Source: Nocardia asteroides
GTDB lineage: Bacteria; Actinomycetota; Actinomycetes; Mycobacteriales; Mycobacteriaceae
Assembly (NCBI RefSeq): GCF_900637185.1
Contig: NZ_LR134352.1
Coordinates: 4,454,001-4,518,000, forward strand
Reading direction: 5' to 3'
Length of the DNA stretch: 64,000 bases
Part shown: in pieces, positions 1-8,677 of the stretch
How the letters are laid out: every line of letters begins with the position of its first letter
Position numbering within the stretch: position 1 is the first letter of the stretch
Program-made: the position numbers and the translations under genes
The notes under the pieces: generated by a model
Told to the model about the DNA's origin: nothing
Database searches by the model: none
Seen by the model: only the letters and a program-made list of their open reading frames with translations

Positions 1-2
1 CC

Positions 3-875
3 GGGCAGGACGTGCACCTGCCCAGCGCCGTGTTCTCCCGCCTGTGGGAGATCGGCGAGCACCGCTTGGGTTCGGATGTCGCGTTGCAGGTCGCCCGGCG
101 GTACAAGCTGTCCAGCCTGGGCCTGTACGACTACCTGTTCGCGTCCGCGCCCACTCTCGGCGCCGGGCTGGCCACCTGCGGGCCCTACATCACCGCGGTC
201 ACCACCAATCACCGGTTCGATCTGGTCACCGAGACCGAGCAGGAAGCCACCCTCTACCTGGAGATGCTCGACGGGGACGGCCGTGGCCGCGACCACACCC
301 AGCTGTGGGGCCTGTCGGCCGTCCTGAGCCGCGCCCGCCGGGTCGTCGACGATCCGCTGAATCTCGTGCGCGTCTCGCTGCGGCAGTCCGCTCCCGCCGA
401 TCTGGACGGCTTCCGCGCCGTCTTCGGTGACGCGACGCTGGAATTCGACGCTCCCGCCGATTCGATCACCTTCCGCGCCGCGGACCTGGATCTCCCGCTG
501 ACCACGGCCGATCCGGTGCTGGCCGAGGTACTGCAACCGCTGGCCGCCGCGCTGGCGCCCCCGCCGACACTCGCCTCGGCCTGGCCCGAACGGGTCGCCG
601 ACGCGGTGGATCAGGCGATCAGCGACGGCGAGGTCTCCCTGGACCGCGTCGCCCGGATTCTCGCCATCAGTCCACGCACCTTGCAGCGACGGCTGACCGA
701 GGCGGGCACGACCTGGCGAGCCGAATTGGACCGCGCCCGCAGCGCCCGCCTGTCACAGGCGGTGGCGGCGGGCTCGCTCAGCGGCAGCAGACAGGCCGAA
801 CTCCTCGGGTACTCCGACGCGGGCTCGTTACGCCGGGCAGCCCGGCGCTGGTCGGGTGCTCACACCCGCAAATAG
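3..875 (+). CDS. AraC-family transcriptional regulator, 5' end outside window
   Basis: The reading frame is open from the window edge, so the start lies upstream; a GTG at 12 is the first in-frame start visible. The visible part has an N-terminal arabinose-binding-type effector domain (roughly the first 180 residues) and a C-terminal AraC helix-turn-helix (ISPRTLQRRLTEAG and LLGYSDAGSLRRAARR). Full-length relatives are about 330-340 residues, so roughly 50 residues are missing. Its target cannot be judged, because the upstream neighbour is not in the window. It ends 16 bp inside the convergent small gene at 860-1051. Confidence 0.85.
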   Translation, partial: GQDVHLPSAVFSRLWEIGEHRLGSDVALQVARRYKLSSLGLYDYLFASAPTLGAGLATCGPYITAVTTNHRFDLVTETEQEATLYLEMLDGDGRGRDHTQLWGLSAVLSRARRVVDDPLNLVRVSLRQSAPADLDGFRAVFGDATLEFDAPADSITFRAADLDLPLTTADPVLAEVLQPLAAALAPPPTLASAWPERVADAVDQAISDGEVSLDRVARILAISPRTLQRRLTEAGTTWRAELDRARSARLSQAVAAGSLSGSRQAELLGYSDAGSLRRAARRWSGAHTRK

Positions 876-1051
876 GTCGACGCGATCCGCCAGAAGGTCT
901 CGCGTTCCATCAGCTGGAAATCCCAGCTGTCGACGATGTCGCGGAACGCGGCGACGATACCGGCCACGTCGAAGTCGTCCCTGGTCGCGGTTCCTTTGGC
1001 CTCCAGCGCAGAAATCACATACGCGGTGGCACTCTCCTTCGTCACCGACAC
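860..1051 (-). CDS. small hypothetical protein (63 aa)
   Basis: GTG start at 1051 preceded by a purine-rich ribosome binding site (AGAGGGGAG). The protein is acidic, soluble and helical, with no signal peptide or membrane segment (it begins MSVTKESATAYVISALEAKG and ends ASTYLRV). The good ribosome site and amino-acid content favour a real gene over chance. Its 3' end overlaps the AraC gene on the other strand by 16 bp. I do not recognise the family; function unknown. Confidence 0.6.
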   Translation of the reverse strand: MSVTKESATAYVISALEAKGTATRDDFDVAGIVAAFRDIVDSWDFQLMERETFWRIASTYLRV

Positions 1052-1165
1052 CGCTCCCCTCTTTCACGTCCCGACCATCTGAACCGTAAGTCTGGAATCC
1101 CGCCGGAACCACGACAAGAACAGAACGCGCCAACCTCCCACCGAACGCGCCACACACCCGGTCAG

Positions 1166-1186
1166 CCGGTGGCCTGGATCCACCGG
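1166..1186. terminator. candidate hairpin terminator
   Basis: Perfect 7-bp inverted repeat CCGGTGG / CCACCGG around a 7-nt loop, about 85 bp past the stop of the kinase-regulator fusion gene. There is no T-tract, as is common for actinobacterial hairpins, so termination is inferred. Confidence 0.4.
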
Positions 1187-1269
1187 GCGGTCCGCATCGC
1201 CGCGGTCAGCACCTCGCCGGGGCGCACCCGCATGCCGCCTCGAGCGTCCCGCGGCCGCTGTCACCCGGT

Positions 1270-2829
1270 TCAGTTGCCGAGTCGCAGGTGGGTGAGCACC
1301 GCGAGCACGCGGCGGTGGTCGTCGGGTTCGGGTTGGAGCCCGAGCTTGGCGAAGATGCCACGCACATGGGTTTCGATCGTGCGTTCGCCGAGGAACAGGG
1401 CGGCGCCGATCGCCCGGTTGGACCGCCCTTCGGCCATGAGCCGCAACACTTCCCGTTCGCGCGGTGAGAGATCGTCGAGCGGCAGGGCGCCGTGATGCGG
1501 GCGGGAGACCAGGCGGCCGACCAGATCGGGGTCGATCGCCGAGCCGCCCGCGGCGACGCGGCGCAGTGCCGTCACGAACTCGTCGATGTCGGCGACGCGG
1601 TCCTTGAGCAGATAGCCGAGGCTGCGCGCACCGCCGGACAACAGGTCCAGCACGTTCTCGGTCTCGATGTACTGCGACAGCAGCAGGACCGCGGTGCCGG
1701 GATAGTCGCGCCGGATGGCGACCGCGGCGTCGATGCCTTCGGTGGTGCAGGTCGGCGGCATCCGGATGTCGATCACCGCCACATCGGGTCGGTGCGCGCG
1801 AACCAGCCGCAGCAGGGCCATGGCGTCGCTCGCCTGACCGGCCACCTCCATGCCCTCGTCTTCGAGCAGGCGAGCGATCCCCTGACGCAACAGCGCCGAG
1901 TCGTCGGCGAGGACCACGCGCAACGAGCACTGGCCCGTACTACGCTGGGGCGCTGGGTATTCGGCGGTCGATCGATCGGCCGCCGCGAGCGCGGACCGGG
2001 CGGCGGACGCGAACTCGGCGCAGGTCGGATAGCGATCGTCGGGCCGCTTGGCCATGGCCCGCGCGAGTACCGGCTCCAGACCACGCGGCAGGGTCGGCAG
2101 GTGGTCGCCCGGTCGCGGAATCGGCCCGTTGAGATGGCCGTTCATGATGGCGGCCCGGCTCGGACCCGGGTAGGGAGGGGCGCCGGTGAGCAGATGGAAC
2201 AGGGTGCAGCCCAGCGAATACTGGTCCGCCCGGTAATCGACGGTTCGGCCTTCGATCTGCTCGGGGGCCGCGTACCGGAGCGTGGCGACCAGCGTCCCCG
2301 CCGCCGTCAGGTGCACGGTGTCGTCGAGGGCCTTGGCGATGCCGAAGTCGGTCAGCAGGACACGTTCGGGTTCGTCCGGTGCGGCGGGTGCGGCCAGCAG
2401 GATGTTCGCCGGGTTGACATCGCGGTGGAAAACCTCGGCTCGATGGGCGTAATCGAGTGCCGCGGCGACGGATTCGATGATCCGCACCGCCCGATCGGGC
2501 TCCACGGGACCGTCCCGCAGCAGTCGCGCGGCATCGGTACCAGGCACCAGCTGCATGGCGATCCAGAGCCGGTTGCCTTCGCGCCCGCGGTCGTAGACCG
2601 CCACGATGGCCGGATGGTCGAGGCGAGCGGCGTGGTCGGCCTCCAGCTCGAACCGGGTGCGGACGTCGTCGTCGCCGGTGAGTGCGGGATGCAGCACTTT
2701 GAGCGCGACCGTGCGGGGCAGCGTCGGGTGCCGGGCGGCATAGACCGTTCCCATGCCGCCAGAGCCGAGCGTCCCCTCGATCGTGTACCCCGCGAATCGG
2801 GTTCCTGGTTCGAGGGAGTCGCCGCTCAT
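1270..2829 (-). CDS. Ser/Thr protein kinase fused to a NarL-type response regulator
   Basis: 519 residues, ATG at 2829 with GGAGG upstream. Residues 1-285 form a PknB-type kinase: glycine loop LGSGGMGTVY, ATP lysine K44, catalytic loop HRDVNPAN at 135-142, DFG at 161-163, APE at 188-190. Residues 303-420 are a receiver domain (acidic pair D309/D310, phospho-acceptor D354, K409) and 454-498 a LuxR helix-turn-helix (LSPREREVLRLMAEG). The catalytic-loop lysine of Ser/Thr kinases is replaced by Asn139, so activity may be reduced or absent. It lies 22 bp after the sensor kinase gene, which should phosphorylate D354. There is no membrane segment, so it is a cytosolic transcription factor. The fusion could let Ser/Thr phosphorylation and His-Asp signalling meet on one chain (inference). 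Confidence 0.93.
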   Translation of the reverse strand: MSGDSLEPGTRFAGYTIEGTLGSGGMGTVYAARHPTLPRTVALKVLHPALTGDDDVRTRFELEADHAARLDHPAIVAVYDRGREGNRLWIAMQLVPGTDAARLLRDGPVEPDRAVRIIESVAAALDYAHRAEVFHRDVNPANILLAAPAAPDEPERVLLTDFGIAKALDDTVHLTAAGTLVATLRYAAPEQIEGRTVDYRADQYSLGCTLFHLLTGAPPYPGPSRAAIMNGHLNGPIPRPGDHLPTLPRGLEPVLARAMAKRPDDRYPTCAEFASAARSALAAADRSTAEYPAPQRSTGQCSLRVVLADDSALLRQGIARLLEDEGMEVAGQASDAMALLRLVRAHRPDVAVIDIRMPPTCTTEGIDAAVAIRRDYPGTAVLLLSQYIETENVLDLLSGGARSLGYLLKDRVADIDEFVTALRRVAAGGSAIDPDLVGRLVSRPHHGALPLDDLSPREREVLRLMAEGRSNRAIGAALFLGERTIETHVRGIFAKLGLQPEPDDHRRVLAVLTHLRLGN

Positions 2830-2851
2830 CCGTCACCACCTCCGTCGCCGG

Positions 2852-4684
2852 TCATGTCGTCTCCTTCCCCCGCAGGGGCAGGGTCGCGGTGAGAACGGTG
2901 CCCGCACCGGGGGCGCTGTCCACCCGCAGCAGGCCGCCGAGCGCCGCGGCGCGATCGCCCAGCCCGCTGAGCCCGCCACCGGGTCCGACCCGCGCGCCAC
3001 CGCGGCCGTCGTCGGTGATCACCAGCCGCACCGCGTCGTCGACGACAGCCACGTCGATCTCGACGTGCGTGCCGCCGGAATGCTTGGCCGCGTTGGTCAC
3101 CGCCTCCGCGGCGATGAAGTACGCGGCCAGCTCCACGCCCGGTGGTGGCCGGGGCGTCAGCGTGCCGCGGATCCGCACGGGGATGACCGACCGTTCGGCG
3201 AGCGCGGTCAGCGCGGCGGTGAGTCCGCGTTCGGCGAGGATCGGCGGGAACACGCCGCGGGCCAGCTCGCGGAGCTCGCCCAGTGCGGTGTCCAGTTCGT
3301 CGGCGCCCCGCGTGACCAGCTCGCCACGGATCGCGGTGTCCGTTGTCCGCTGCGCTCGGCGCAGCAGCAGGGCAGCGGCGACGAGACGCTGCTGCGCCCC
3401 GTCGTGCAGATCCCGCTCGACCCGGCGGCGCTCGGCGTCCCCGGCGGCCACGATGCGTTCCCGGGAGCGGCGCACCTCGGCGAGCTGGGTCTGCAGATCG
3501 GTGCGCAGGCGTTCATGGTCGAGGGCGAGTTCGGTCGCGCCGCGCACCGCGGCGAGCAGTTCGGGTTCGGACTGCAGATGCCGGTCGTAGACGAGCGCGG
3601 CGGTCGCGGCGCCGTCGCGTTCGAGGACGGTCGCCACCCGGCTGCCCGTCCCGCGCGGCAGTTCGCGGAGTTTTCCGTGGCCGTCGACGTAGCCGCCGCG
3701 TTCGGCGTCGAACGTCCACAGCGCCAGGGTGGGATCGTGCAGCGCGCGGCGCAGTGCCTCGACGAAACCGGAGCTGATCGGGGCCGCGCCGATCTCGACC
3801 ATCGCGTCCCCCACCGCGGCGCGCGCCATGCGGTAGCGCACCTGTCCGTACGCGATCGCCAGCGGCAGCAGCACGATCGGGATATAGCGCAGATTCAGGG
3901 TCCAGCTGTGCAGGGAGCCGGGGAACCGGACGGCCGTGGCCAGAATCCACAGGATGATCAGGCCCGCGATGGTCGCGAACACCATCACCGGCGCGAAGCC
4001 CGACCGATAGGCCGCGGTCCCGGTACGCCAGCGCCGAATCACCACCGCGATGAGCACGACGCCGATGAGGAAGGTGCACGCGCCGACGGTGAGCTGGATG
4101 CGGTCGGCGAGCACCGGATCGTGGTGGATCAGCAGCAGGTTCACCGAGGTCGACGGGTGCGGGGCGGGCACCAGCCGCGGGTCGAAGAACATCCATTCGG
4201 CCGACACCCCGAACACGGCGAGGGCCCAGCAGGCCCGCACGCACCAGCGTTCCCAGGGCTGCCGCAGCCGGCCCGACGGGAACCCGAGCAGCACCGGGAT
4301 GATCACCGGCAGATAGATGTTGGTCAGGACCGCGCCCGCGGTGAACAGCCCGGGTTCGCTGGATCGGCGTACCCCGCATGCCAGCCAGACCATACCGGCG
4401 AGCACGAACAGCGGCCCCGCCAGCTCGTGCGGTCGATTGATCCAGGTGAACAGCCCCGACGCCACGAACGACGCCCCGGCCAGCAGGAACAACGTAAGCT
4501 CCACCGGCCCGAACTTGGGCGAGTTCTGGGCCGCCGCGAACGCCTCGCGCGGACCGAACAGCAGGATCCGGGCAGGGTCGTAGAGCGCGGTCTCCGACCA
4601 GTCCACCGTCAGTGTCACGGCGATGCTCAGCGCGGCGGCACAGGCCGTCACACCACCGATGAGCGCGATCCCGCGAGGTGTCAT
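2852..4684 (-). CDS. membrane sensor histidine kinase, NarX/LiaS class
   Basis: 610 residues; ATG at 4684 with GGAGG 8 nt upstream. The first about 285 residues contain roughly eight hydrophobic helices (sensor), then a degenerate linker resembling a GAF domain (about 300-380), a coiled segment, a HisKA_3 dimerisation domain with ERDLHDGAQQR (phospho-acceptor H427), and a HATPase_c domain with NAAKHS (N531) and TDDGRGG. It is the first gene of a two-gene operon with the kinase-regulator fusion. The signal is unknown; membrane-embedded sensing is suggested because there is no extracytoplasmic domain of any size. Its promoter should lie in 4685-4870. Confidence 0.93.
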   Translation of the reverse strand: MTPRGIALIGGVTACAAALSIAVTLTVDWSETALYDPARILLFGPREAFAAAQNSPKFGPVELTLFLLAGASFVASGLFTWINRPHELAGPLFVLAGMVWLACGVRRSSEPGLFTAGAVLTNIYLPVIIPVLLGFPSGRLRQPWERWCVRACWALAVFGVSAEWMFFDPRLVPAPHPSTSVNLLLIHHDPVLADRIQLTVGACTFLIGVVLIAVVIRRWRTGTAAYRSGFAPVMVFATIAGLIILWILATAVRFPGSLHSWTLNLRYIPIVLLPLAIAYGQVRYRMARAAVGDAMVEIGAAPISSGFVEALRRALHDPTLALWTFDAERGGYVDGHGKLRELPRGTGSRVATVLERDGAATAALVYDRHLQSEPELLAAVRGATELALDHERLRTDLQTQLAEVRRSRERIVAAGDAERRRVERDLHDGAQQRLVAAALLLRRAQRTTDTAIRGELVTRGADELDTALGELRELARGVFPPILAERGLTAALTALAERSVIPVRIRGTLTPRPPPGVELAAYFIAAEAVTNAAKHSGGTHVEIDVAVVDDAVRLVITDDGRGGARVGPGGGLSGLGDRAAALGGLLRVDSAPGAGTVLTATLPLRGKETT

Positions 4685-4874
4685 CGAACAGCCTCCGACT
4701 ACCCGACCACTTCAGGATCCTCCGCCCCGAACAGCGGCACAACCGCCCACGTCATCTGCGCGGTCACAGGACTGTTCGATGTCCTCACGAAACCGAGACA
4801 CCGACCCATCACGTCGGGCAAGGTGCGAAGTCTGCCACCGTCGCCAGGACTACGCCGTCGCGCCGGTTATTCGA

Positions 4875-4903
4875 TTGCCGGTCCCCGACGCTGCCGTTAT
4901 GGT
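4875..4903 (+). promoter_or_regulatory. promoter of the ABC-F leader transcript
   Basis: TTGCCG (4875-4880), a 17-bp spacer, then TATGGT (4898-4903). The predicted start of transcription, about 7 nt downstream, coincides with the ATG of the leader peptide at 4911, so the transcript would be leaderless. The stretch just upstream of the -35 (TTATTCGA) is AT-rich relative to surroundings, as at WhiB7-dependent promoters; WhiB7 control is inference. Confidence 0.5.
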
Positions 4904-4910
4904 CGATCGC

Positions 4911-4952
4911 ATGTGTGGCACCGCGATGATGAAGCCCTGGTCGTTCCGCTGA
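4911..4952 (+). CDS. leader peptide (13 aa) upstream of ABC-F gene
   Basis: A 13-codon frame encoding MCGTAMMKPWSFR and ending in TGA at 4950-4952. It starts where transcription is predicted to begin, and its stop codon is the first base of a perfect 10-bp hairpin. That arrangement is typical of attenuation leaders of antibiotic-inducible erm and ABC-F genes. No ribosome binding site, consistent with leaderless translation. Expression is inferred from position only. Confidence 0.45.
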   Translation: MCGTAMMKPWSFR

Positions 4953-5061
4953 CGGCGGCGGCCAGCACTTTCCGACCTTTCACTCTCGCCGCCGTCCGAG
5001 CAGTCCTGCCGGGCGGTGTCTCTCGTGTGCCGGCCCGGCTCCCTCCTCGAACGACGGAGCC
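4951..5061 (+). promoter_or_regulatory. attenuator with mutually exclusive hairpins
   Basis: Stem 1: GACGGCGGCG (4951-4960) with CGCCGCCGTC (4987-4996), perfect 10 bp, beginning inside the leader stop codon. Stem 2: GCCGGGC (5008-5014) with GCCCGGC (5033-5039). Stem 3: GGCTCC (5037-5042) with GGAGCC (5056-5061); the latter contains the GGAG ribosome binding site of the ABC-F gene. Stems 2 and 3 share 5037-5039 and cannot form together. This is the expected design for ribosome-stalling control of translation of the downstream gene. Confidence 0.55.
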
Positions 5062-5066
5062 ACTCC

Positions 5067-6707
5067 ATGTCGAATTTCTCTGCATCACAACACATCTCCG
5101 CTGACGACCTCCCCGCGGGCGCGGCTGCGCAGATCAAGGCGGCCGGTATCCACCACACTCTCGGTGATCGTCCGGTCCTGGCCGATACCGCCATTACCGT
5201 AGGCGCCCGGTCGCAGCTGGCGATCGTCGGCGAGAACGGGCGGGGCAAGTCCACTCTGCTGCATATCCTCGCCGGGCTGATCCGGCCCGATTCCGGATCC
5301 GTCACCCGGGTGGGCACGCTCGGCATCGCGCGCCAGTCCATTCCCTTCCGCGCCGATGAGACGGTGGGCACGCTGGTCGCGGAGACCATCGGCTCCGCGT
5401 TGCGGGCGCTGCGGGCCCTCGACGCGGCGACACTCGCCCTCGCCGGCGGCGCGCCGGGCGCGGATGACGCCTACGCCACCGCGCTCGACACCGCTACCCG
5501 GCTCGACGCCTGGGACGCCGAACGCCGCGTCGACATCGCTCTGGCTGCCCTCGGCGCCTGCGCCGACCGCGAGCGCACGCTCGCGACGCTGTCGGTGGGG
5601 CAACGCTCCCGCGTCCGGTTGGCCTGCCTGCTCGGCGCCGCTCCGGACATCATGCTGCTCGACGAGCCGACGAACCACCTGGACCGCGACGGTCTCGACT
5701 TCCTCACCGAACGGCTGCGAGCCCATCCGGGCGGGGTGGCGGTGGTGAGTCACGATCGGGCCCTGTTGCGCGCTGTCGGCACCGAGTTCCTCGACCTCGA
5801 CCCCAGCCTCGACGGCCGCCCGCAACTGTTCAGCGGCGGCTACGCCGGCTGGCAGACCGGCAGGCACCGGGCGCGAGCGCAGTGGGAGCAGACCTGTGCC
5901 GAGCAGACGGCCGAGCACGCGCGACTGCGTGCGGCCGTCGACGAGGCGCGGGATCGGCTCAGCACCGGGTGGCGGCCCGACAAGGGACACGGCAGGCACG
6001 AGCGTCAGTCCCGCGCGCCCGGCCTGGTCCAGGCGCTGAACCGCCGTACCGACGCGCTGGCGGCGCATGCGGTCACCGTGCCGGAACCGCCACTGCGCCT
6101 GCGCTTTCCGGAGCCGCGCGTGCGAGCGGGAGTCACGCTGGTGCGCGCGGAGGGTGTCACGGTGACCGGTCGGCTCCACCTGCCGACGGCAGTCTCGGTG
6201 TCGACTGGCGACCGTTTGCTCGTGACGGGCGCCAACGGCGCGGGCAAGTCGACGTTGCTGTCCGTGCTCGCGGGCCTGCTCGCTCCGACCACGGGCACCG
6301 TCGACCGGTCACCGACAGCCCGGATCGCCCTCATCGGCCAGGAAGCCCCCGACTGGGATCCCGCGCTGACCGCACAGCAGCTCTACGACCGGTACCTCGG
6401 CGATGCCGAACCGGTGTCCCTCGCCGCCACCGGCCTGCTCGAGCGGCAGGCCCGGCACACCCCGGTGGGCAGGCTGTCGCAGGGACAACAGCGCAGACTC
6501 CAGCTCGCCGTGCACCTCGCGACCCGCCCGCAGCTGCTGCCGTGCGACGAGCCGACCAATCACCTGTCGGTCGCGCTGGTCGACGACTTCACCGCCGCCG
6601 TCACCGGCACCGAGGCGGCGGTCGTGATCGCCACCCACGACCGTCAGCTACGCGCGGACCTGGCCGACTGGCCACGTCTGAACCTCGATCCGGTACTGGT
6701 GCACTGA
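5067..6707 (+). CDS. ABC-F ATPase, antibiotic-resistance (ribosome protection) type
   Basis: 546 residues from ATG 5067 (GGAG 7 nt upstream). Two ATPase domains without membrane segments. First: Walker [10 protein letters not shown] (55-63), signature LSVGQ, Walker [12 protein letters not shown] (about 196-206). Second: Walker [10 protein letters not shown], signature LSQGQ, Walker [12 protein letters not shown]. The interdomain linker (about 256-345) is basic and helical ([19 protein letters not shown]), like the self-resistance proteins TlrC, OleB and VarM, which displace macrolide, lincosamide or streptogramin antibiotics from the ribosome. The drug specificity cannot be read from sequence. 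The regulated leader upstream supports a resistance role over a housekeeping EttA role. Confidence 0.9.
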   Translation: MSNFSASQHISADDLPAGAAAQIKAAGIHHTLGDRPVLADTAITVGARSQLAIVGENGRGKSTLLHILAGLIRPDSGSVTRVGTLGIARQSIPFRADETVGTLVAETIGSALRALRALDAATLALAGGAPGADDAYATALDTATRLDAWDAERRVDIALAALGACADRERTLATLSVGQRSRVRLACLLGAAPDIMLLDEPTNHLDRDGLDFLTERLRAHPGGVAVVSHDRALLRAVGTEFLDLDPSLDGRPQLFSGGYAGWQTGRHRARAQWEQTCAEQTAEHARLRAAVDEARDRLSTGWRPDKGHGRHERQSRAPGLVQALNRRTDALAAHAVTVPEPPLRLRFPEPRVRAGVTLVRAEGVTVTGRLHLPTAVSVSTGDRLLVTGANGAGKSTLLSVLAGLLAPTTGTVDRSPTARIALIGQEAPDWDPALTAQQLYDRYLGDAEPVSLAATGLLERQARHTPVGRLSQGQQRRLQLAVHLATRPQLLPCDEPTNHLSVALVDDFTAAVTGTEAAVVIATHDRQLRADLADWPRLNLDPVLVH

Positions 6708-6856
6708 CATCGCGCCGCCAGATCGCCCCGTACTCGGCTGATTGCGGGCCGATCGTGGAACAGTTGATCAGCCTCAGGCCCGGACGACGCCGAGGCGACG
6801 TGAATCCGCGCCGGTCGGCTCAGCGCCAACATCGATGGGCCGCTATGGACGGCGTT

Positions 6857-7438
6857 TCAGGAGTCGGCCAGTTTGCGGCGTAGGCGCAGAGCGCGCATCG
6901 ACACCTGCGATCCGCATCCCGGGCTGCAGTAGCGTGCCGCCCGGTTGCGGGTGCGGTCGAGGAAGCCGAAGTGGCACGGCGGGTTACAGCACGCTTTGAC
7001 CCGTATCCAGTCGCCGCTCTGTGCCACCTCGGTGACTGCCGCCAGAACCGCGCCCAAAGCGCCTGGGACCCCGGTGGATCCGGTGCGCAGCTGCGCGGTT
7101 TCCGCGGTGACGACGGTGGTGAGCGGATAGCGGATACCCGCTTGGAGCAGATACCGTTCCGCCGCGGCGACCTGGACATCCCCGATGTCCGGATCGCCCG
7201 AGTGCGTCAACAGCACTGTCACCAGTGCGTCGCGCAGCTCCCGCGCGGCGGCAGCGTCGGAGTCGGTCACCACGATTCCGGGGTCGAGCAGTCCCTGCTC
7301 GATCGCCCAGTCCGCGAATCCCGAAGCGGTGCCGAAGACCTCGATCCGCCCGGCGCCGTCGGCTCGGGTGTTGACGAAATGCAGCAAGAGAGCCGTCGGA
7401 TCGTCGTTCCCTTTCGGTTTCCCACGCGTCGCCTCCAC
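6857..7438 (-). CDS. ABATE-domain / CGNR zinc-finger regulator
   Basis: 193 residues, GTG at 7438. The N-terminal part (about 1-135) matches the stress-response ABATE domain (DUF1470). The C-terminal part has the paired-cysteine finger: CCNPPCHFGFLD, then ARYCSPGCGSQ, followed by basic residues. The usual CGNR tetrad reads CGSQ here. A TAAGGT -10 element sits 6 nt before the GTG, so the mRNA may be leaderless. It is divergent from the SDR gene at 7540, a common arrangement in which such regulators control the neighbouring oxidoreductase (inference). Confidence 0.85.
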   Translation of the reverse strand: MEATRGKPKGNDDPTALLLHFVNTRADGAGRIEVFGTASGFADWAIEQGLLDPGIVVTDSDAAAARELRDALVTVLLTHSGDPDIGDVQVAAAERYLLQAGIRYPLTTVVTAETAQLRTGSTGVPGALGAVLAAVTEVAQSGDWIRVKACCNPPCHFGFLDRTRNRAARYCSPGCGSQVSMRALRLRRKLADS

Positions 7439-7503
7439 CGTTTCACCTTACCAAGGCAACCAGCGGATAGCACGATTGATCGCAACCATTTCGACCAGAG
7501 AAC

Positions 7504-7533
7504 TTGAACTGTTGCGTTCTAATCACTTACGGT
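7504..7533 (+). promoter_or_regulatory. promoter of SDR gene, leaderless
   Basis: TTGAAC (7504-7509), 18-bp spacer, TACGGT (7528-7533). The ATG at 7540 lies 6 nt after the -10 box, so transcription should begin at or next to the start codon. There is no ribosome binding site, which agrees. Confidence 0.55.
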
Positions 7534-7539
7534 CACAAC

Positions 7540-8454
7540 ATGACAATCACCGAGAACACCCCATCGATCTGGTTCATCACCGGCGCCTCCTCCGGCATCG
7601 GACGCGAGCTCGCAGGACAGGCGCTGGCCGCCGGAGAAGCCGTGATCGCGCTCGCCCGACACACCGAAAAGCTCACGGACCTGGGACAACACGAACGACT
7701 GCTCACCATCGAGACGGACGTGCGTGACGAGGCTGCCGTCGCGCGGGCGGTCGAACAGAGCGTGGCCCGGTTCGGCCGGCTCGATGTCGTCGCCAACCTC
7801 GCCGGCTACGGGCTCTTCGGAGCGGTCGAGGAATCGGCCGACGCGCAGGCCCGCGCGATCTTCGACACCAACGTCTTCGGCGTCCTCAACGTGCTGCGCG
7901 CGACCCTGCCGGTGCTGCGGCGCCAGCGATCCGGGCACATACTGCAGGGGTCGTCGTACTACGGCCAGACCGCGGACCCCGGTGTCGGGCTGCTCGCCGC
8001 GACCAAGTACGCCGTGGAAGGCCTCTCCGACGCGCTCGCCGCCGAAGTCGCGCCGCTCGGCATCCACGTGACGCTCGTCCAGCCCGGCCTCACCGCGACG
8101 CCGTTCCTGGCCAACCTCGAAGCCGCCGCGGCAACTCATACCGATTACGACCAGACGGTGCGCGCCCTGCTGCAGGCGATCCAAGCCCTGCCGGCGTCGG
8201 CGTTCTCCGAGGTCGAGCGCGTGGCCGCGGGCATCCGCACCGCCGTGGCCGCGGACAATCCGCCTCGCCGCCTCGCGCTGGGCATCGCGGGCGCCGACAA
8301 TATGCGCTCCGCGCTCACGGCCCGCCTGGCCGAACTCGACGAATGGGCCGCCGTCACCAACCTCGTCGACGCCGAGCCCGGGGTTCCCGCCCACGCCGGC
8401 CAGGCCGACCCGGTGACCGCGTTGTCAGGGCCGTCGATCCAGCCGGCCGGGTAG
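7540..8454 (+). CDS. short-chain dehydrogenase/reductase, atypical active site
   Basis: 304 residues. NAD(P)-binding GASSGIG at residues 15-21, NLAG in place of NNAG, serine cluster GSSYY (137-141), and LLAATK where the family has YxxxK. Lys156 is kept but the catalytic tyrosine position (152) is leucine. Either Tyr140/Tyr141 substitutes or the enzyme is inactive or non-reducing. The C-terminal 100 residues carry the variable substrate region (RTAVAADNPPRRLALG). Start chosen from the leaderless promoter. Substrate unknown; probably controlled by the divergent ABATE regulator. Confidence 0.85.
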   Translation: MTITENTPSIWFITGASSGIGRELAGQALAAGEAVIALARHTEKLTDLGQHERLLTIETDVRDEAAVARAVEQSVARFGRLDVVANLAGYGLFGAVEESADAQARAIFDTNVFGVLNVLRATLPVLRRQRSGHILQGSSYYGQTADPGVGLLAATKYAVEGLSDALAAEVAPLGIHVTLVQPGLTATPFLANLEAAAATHTDYDQTVRALLQAIQALPASAFSEVERVAAGIRTAVAADNPPRRLALGIAGADNMRSALTARLAELDEWAAVTNLVDAEPGVPAHAGQADPVTALSGPSIQPAG

Positions 8455-8551
8455 CGGCATCCACCACCGATGGCCGCCCCGACGTTGCCGAATGCACTGT
8501 GCGGCAACGGAGTCAGTCGCCGGGAACACGCGACATCCGCGAAGGCGCCCC

Positions 8552-8597
8552 GAGGAGTTGTCGCAGACATGGGCCCATCCGTCTGCGACAACTCCTC
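8552..8597. terminator. bidirectional terminator hairpin
   Basis: Perfect 17-bp inverted repeat (8552-8568 with 8581-8597) around a 12-nt loop that itself contains the palindrome ATGGGCCCAT. It lies between the convergent SDR gene (ends 8454) and P-loop kinase gene (ends 8678), with no T-tract on either strand. It is much longer than the other hairpins in the window. Confidence 0.6.
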
Positions 8598-8677
8598 AGC
8601 GTCCGCCGTGCGGTGAACCCGACGGAAACGGGCATTTCCAGGCGGAGCGATGTCGACCGGATAAGAAACAACGCGGG

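Noticed and set aside
2753..5104. Very long open frame (783 codons) opposite the histidine kinase and kinase-regulator fusion
   Set aside because: The product is Arg/His/Gln-rich without domains; it mirrors the high-G+C third positions of the real genes on the other strand, which have clear kinase motifs.
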